Source: an uncultured Eubacterium sp. (GTDB lineage Bacteria > Bacillota > Clostridia > Lachnospirales > Lachnospiraceae). From it: a DNA stretch of 64,000 nt. The first letter of the stretch is position 1, and every line of letters begins with the position of its first letter. Positions 60,883-64,000 of the stretch are shown here, in pieces. A program made the position numbers and the translations under genes. Under the pieces are notes generated by a model. The model worked only from the letters and a program-made list of their open reading frames with translations, had not been told where the DNA came from and did not search any database. The stretch is taken from contig CAJTZN010000010.1 of assembly GCA_910584065.1 (NCBI GenBank), positions 1 through 64,000 of the forward strand, read 5' to 3'.

Positions 60883-62199
60883 CTATTCTTCCTCTTTTTC
60901 TTCTGCTGCCGTTTCCACTTCTACTGACTCTTTTACGAGGAACTCTGCCGCTTTCTCCACCATAACGTCCTCAGCAACCTGCTTTCTGTCCTCTTCTTCC
61001 ATACCCTCCTTTAATTTTTCCACGCTCAAATGATACATCTCAGCCATCTTTTTCAGCTGCTCTTCTATATCATCATCTGTCGCCGTTATATTTTCCGCTT
61101 TGGCAACTGCTTCCAGCACGAGGCGCGACTTGATGCGCTTCTCAGCTTCCGGCCGCATCTGATCCATCAGCATCTGAGGCTGCATCCCTGTCATCTGCAT
61201 ATACTGGTCGATCGAGAGTCCCTGCTGTCCGAGTCGTGACGCAAACTCGTTGATCATTTGCGATACCTGCTCTTCCACCATCGGCCCCGGCATATCGACT
61301 TCTGCCAATTCCATCACTTTTTCGAGCGCCTGGTTTTCCTTCTCCGCGTTGATCTGCGCCATTCTCCGGTCGGTCAGCATCTTTTTCACGCTCGCCTTAT
61401 ATTCCTTCATTGTCTCAAATTCGGAAACCTCGCTGGCAAATTCATCATCGGCTTCCGGAAGCTCCTTCACTTTGACTTCCTTGATGACAACCTTGAACGT
61501 AACGGGTTTTCCTTTCAGTTCCTCGGAATGGTACTCTTCCGGGAATGTCACATTCACATCGACTTCGTCGCCCGGTTTCTTTCCGATCAACTGATCCTCA
61601 AACGTATCAATGAACGTATGGCTTCCAATCGTCAGGGAATAATCTTCTCCCTTTCCGCCCTCAAACGGCTCTCCATCCAAAAATCCCTCGTAATCGATGA
61701 CGGCAATGTCATTCATCTCGATCTCCCGATCATCCATCGTCATAATACGGGCATTCTGCTCGCGGACGCGGTCGATCTCCGCATCGACATCGGCTGCCTG
61801 TATTTTCACTTCCTGCTTGTCAACCTCGATCCCTTTGTACTGGCCGAGTTTTGCCTCCGGCTTCACGGCAACGGTAGCCGTAAAGATAAACGGCTTGCCG
61901 CTCTCGATCTCCACAATGTCAATCTCCGGTCTGGATACGATATCGAGCCCGCACTCTTTCGCAACCTCACGATACGCCTCGGGAACGGCGATCTCTGCCG
62001 CATCCTCGTAAAAAATGCCCGAGCCGTACTGCTTTTCGATCAGCTTACGCGGAGCCTTCCCCTTGCGGAATCCCGGAAGACTGATACGGTTTTTGTTCTT
62101 ATTGTAAGCCTTTACAACGGCCGCTTCAAAAACATCCGCACTTACCTCTATCGTGATCTTTGCCATACTGTGTTCCAAATTTTCTACTTCGTAACTCAT
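60883..62199 (-). CDS. tig: Trigger factor
   Basis: The 438-residue chaperone has a ribosome-binding signature FRKGKAPRKLIEKQYG near residue 43, a PPIase/FKBP-like middle domain (VIDYEGFLDGEPFEGGKGEDYSLTIGSHTFIDTFEDQLIGKKPGDE) and a long helical C-terminal arm ending in an acidic tail (VEVETAAEEKEEE). It binds nascent chains at the ribosome exit. It starts the tig-clpP-clpX-lon-engB operon and has GGAGGATTAAAAA before the ATG. Confidence 0.97.
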   Translation of the reverse strand: MSYEVENLEHSMAKITIEVSADVFEAAVVKAYNKNKNRISLPGFRKGKAPRKLIEKQYGSGIFYEDAAEIAVPEAYREVAKECGLDIVSRPEIDIVEIESGKPFIFTATVAVKPEAKLGQYKGIEVDKQEVKIQAADVDAEIDRVREQNARIMTMDDREIEMNDIAVIDYEGFLDGEPFEGGKGEDYSLTIGSHTFIDTFEDQLIGKKPGDEVDVNVTFPEEYHSEELKGKPVTFKVVIKEVKVKELPEADDEFASEVSEFETMKEYKASVKKMLTDRRMAQINAEKENQALEKVMELAEVDMPGPMVEEQVSQMINEFASRLGQQGLSIDQYMQMTGMQPQMLMDQMRPEAEKRIKSRLVLEAVAKAENITATDDDIEEQLKKMAEMYHLSVEKLKEGMEEEDRKQVAEDVMVEKAAEFLVKESVEVETAAEEKEEE

Positions 62200-62283
62200 T
62201 TTTTAATCCTCCAACATATATTTTTTTAGCATTCCCTGTTTTTTATGTTTCAAACAATGAATTCCTCTGAGTTTCCACAACCT

Positions 62284-63426
62284 TTACCAGATCCGGTAAT
62301 TTCCGCTCAATGCCAAAAGCGCGAACAGATACAGGCAGTTGTCGTAATATCTTCTCTCACCGGTGCGCAGCGGCGTATTCCAGAAACGCTCCACACACTC
62401 TTTCGCGTACGGGCCGTCCGCCGCCAAAGACGCCTGCGCGTTCGTGGCAATGATCGCCACCGGATGGAGCGCCGGCTGGTCAAGAACCGTTCCGTCAATC
62501 TCGTACGTCATGAAATCCTCGTCCCGGTGCGTCTCCATGAAAAATTTCTGTACTTTATTATTATTCTCCTTGTGCCAGTCATCGGGCGCAAACCACTCAT
62601 AGTCAAGGCCGATGTTGGCGATCACGCGGTACGAATCACTATAATACCAGTCATGCCTTCCGCCAAACACATCCTGCTCTTCCGGATACGGTTTCCCGTC
62701 ATAGTAAGCGTATTCCGCCGCCAGTCCCGTCTCCGGGTGGCATGCCTTTTTCAGATAGTCCCGGCTCGCCTGTGCCGCCTTTTTCCAAAATTCCCTGTCC
62801 TCCTCGTTGGCCCATTCCGCGAACAGCTCATAAAAATGAGGGCAGTGGTATGACGGGTCACTGAACTTGCGGCTCGGGATAAAACGGATCAGATAATTTT
62901 CCGGCTCCATGATCGGATCGCCAGGTTCCTTTTCCCCATTGTGAATGCAGGCGCTCAGTATGTTTTTCGCCTCCTGGGAGTAATTGAAAATCCCTTCGCC
63001 GTCACCCCAGCGGTGGGACGCGAAAAACAGCGCCATCGCAAAAAATTCCTCGCCGTCCGGCGCCGGCCCCCTGTCATTTTTCGTTCCATTCGTCTGGCAC
63101 GACCAGGCAAAGTATCCTTTGTTGTATCCTTCTTCCATGTACATATAGGTTCTCGCCCATTTCCATACACGGTCAAACTCATTTTTCATATCCATCTGCA
63201 CACACATCATCATGGCATAGGACATACCTTCCGTTCTCGCATCAAAATTTCCCGTATCCTCGAAATAACCCATGTCGTCTCCGGCCTCAAAATAAAACTT
63301 TTCACCTTCGTCTCCATAAAATACCGTGTGGAACGCATCCTTTAATTTTGCGTCGATTTCTTCCTGCGAGTGCCCGCACTCCGCGAACACGTTTCGATAC
63401 TGTTTTGTGTAATATGCACCTTTCAT
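62284..63426 (-). CDS. Glycoside hydrolase family 8 (reducing-end xylose-releasing exo-oligoxylanase-like)
   Basis: The 380-residue enzyme has the GH8 pattern YFEDTGNFDARTEGMSYAMMMCVQM, where the Glu of RTEGMSY is the expected general acid. Downstream are GYFAWSCQTNGTKNDRGPAPDGEEFFAMALFFAS and GGRHDWYYSDSYRVIANIGLD. No signal peptide is present, so it is cytoplasmic, as is Rex, which trims xylo-oligosaccharides. ATG 63426 has AAAGG 9 nt before it; ATG 63435 is an alternative. It lies right after glmM on the same strand. Confidence 0.93.
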   Translation of the reverse strand: MKGAYYTKQYRNVFAECGHSQEEIDAKLKDAFHTVFYGDEGEKFYFEAGDDMGYFEDTGNFDARTEGMSYAMMMCVQMDMKNEFDRVWKWARTYMYMEEGYNKGYFAWSCQTNGTKNDRGPAPDGEEFFAMALFFASHRWGDGEGIFNYSQEAKNILSACIHNGEKEPGDPIMEPENYLIRFIPSRKFSDPSYHCPHFYELFAEWANEEDREFWKKAAQASRDYLKKACHPETGLAAEYAYYDGKPYPEEQDVFGGRHDWYYSDSYRVIANIGLDYEWFAPDDWHKENNNKVQKFFMETHRDEDFMTYEIDGTVLDQPALHPVAIIATNAQASLAADGPYAKECVERFWNTPLRTGERRYYDNCLYLFALLALSGNYRIW

Positions 63427-63444
63427 CTCGTTCATCCTTTCATG

Positions 63445-64000
63445 TCATGCCTCTTTTACATGCCCCTTTGCCCGCAGGACATCAGCGATCTTTCTCACCT
63501 GTTCCCGGCAAATGGCATCTGTTTTCGCTTCTACCATGATCCGTATGAGTGGTTCGGTTCCGCTCTCCCGCAAAAGCAGCCTTCCGTCATCTCCCAGCGC
63601 GTCTTCCACTTCTTTCGCGGCGGCCTTCACATCCTCATCTTCTCTGGCTGCCACTTTGTCTTTGACCTTCACATTTTCCAACAGCTGCGGATAGATCGTC
63701 AGATCCTCAGTCAGTTCGGACAACTTCTTATTTTCATGCAGCATAGCCTCCATGATCATCAGGGAAGTCAGAACTCCGTCTCCCGTCACCGCGTGTTCGC
63801 GGAAAATGATATGCCCGGACTGCTCGCCGCCTAACACATAACCGTTCTCCATCATATCGGCACAGACGTATTTATCACCCACGTCGGTCTGCCGGTATTT
63901 GATCCCTGCCCGGTCAAACGCCTTATACAGTCCCATATTTGACATAACGGTCGTAACAACCGTATCATCCTTTAATTTCCCCTGCCCCTTCAAATACATG
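63445..64000 (-). CDS. glmM: Phosphoglucosamine mutase (5' part outside window)
   Basis: The visible 184 C-terminal residues carry the substrate-recognition motif GGEQSGHIIF, VTGDGVLTSL and the phosphate-binding loop LRESGTEPLIRIMVEAK. These are typical of GlmM, which makes glucosamine-1-phosphate for cell-wall precursors. The 5' end and active-site serine are beyond the right edge. GH8 follows within 20 nt. Confidence 0.95.
   Translation of the reverse strand, partial: MYLKGQGKLKDDTVVTTVMSNMGLYKAFDRAGIKYRQTDVGDKYVCADMMENGYVLGGEQSGHIIFREHAVTGDGVLTSLMIMEAMLHENKKLSELTEDLTIYPQLLENVKVKDKVAAREDEDVKAAAKEVEDALGDDGRLLLRESGTEPLIRIMVEAKTDAICREQVRKIADVLRAKGHVKEA

Overview
The window looks like a Gram-positive anaerobe of the Lachnospiraceae type (class Clostridia). 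Reasons: strong AGGAGG ribosome binding sites, pyruvate phosphate dikinase, a gap-pgk-tpiA cluster, glycogen synthase and branching enzyme, a tig-clpP-clpX-lon-engB run, an era-yqzL-recO run, and a Tn1549-type conjugative element. This placement is inferred from gene content; no rRNA or tRNA gene was seen.

Region 1 (1 to about 21,340, genes on the minus strand) is one end of an integrated conjugative element. In transcription order it holds two small hypothetical genes, parA, parB, ssb, a DUF6017-type replication initiator, a ribbon-helix-helix protein, a secreted CAP-domain protein, a giant thioester/CnaB surface adhesin, a class B sortase, a Maff2-like membrane protein, a TrbL/VirB6-like protein, an AT-rich unknown gene, PrgI, and an ORF of more than 2,600 codons for an ArdC-like/N6-methylase/SNF2-helicase protein that runs off the left edge. 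A complete TnpV gene with its own ribosome binding site and a 3' stem-loop is nested out of frame inside the helicase gene. No VirB4, VirD4, relaxase or integrase lies in the window.

Region 2 (21,356 to 37,600) is mostly core metabolism: ppdK, a frameshifted secreted-protein pseudogene, an ABC-type ATPase plus PIN-like nuclease pair (possible defence cassette), tpiA, pgk and gap with unusual GC-rich repeats between pgk and tpiA, glgA, an ABC importer ATPase/permease pair, a plus-strand 2-hydroxyacid dehydrogenase, recO, yqzL and era, a 39-residue membrane protein and an Rpn-like nuclease.

Region 3 (37,600 to 54,970) is a patchwork. It has a promoter-driven structured leader with a three-codon ORF, a GNAT pseudogene with an internal deletion, a 125-bp palindrome, an M16C peptidase, glgB, a YesL-type membrane protein, a DUF1015 protein, an antitoxin whose toxin is gone, a Uma2 protein, an insertion sequence with an apparent read-through-proof start site, a zinc-ribbon membrane protein, a transposase remnant, a VanZ-like protein, a double esterase whose signal peptide is out of frame at a poly-A run, and a small permease-like protein.

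Region 4 (54,978 to 64,000, minus strand) is housekeeping: a serine acetyltransferase, engB, lon, clpX, clpP, tig, a GH8 xylanase-type enzyme and the 3' part of glmM. The trigger factor and proteases form a protein-quality-control operon.
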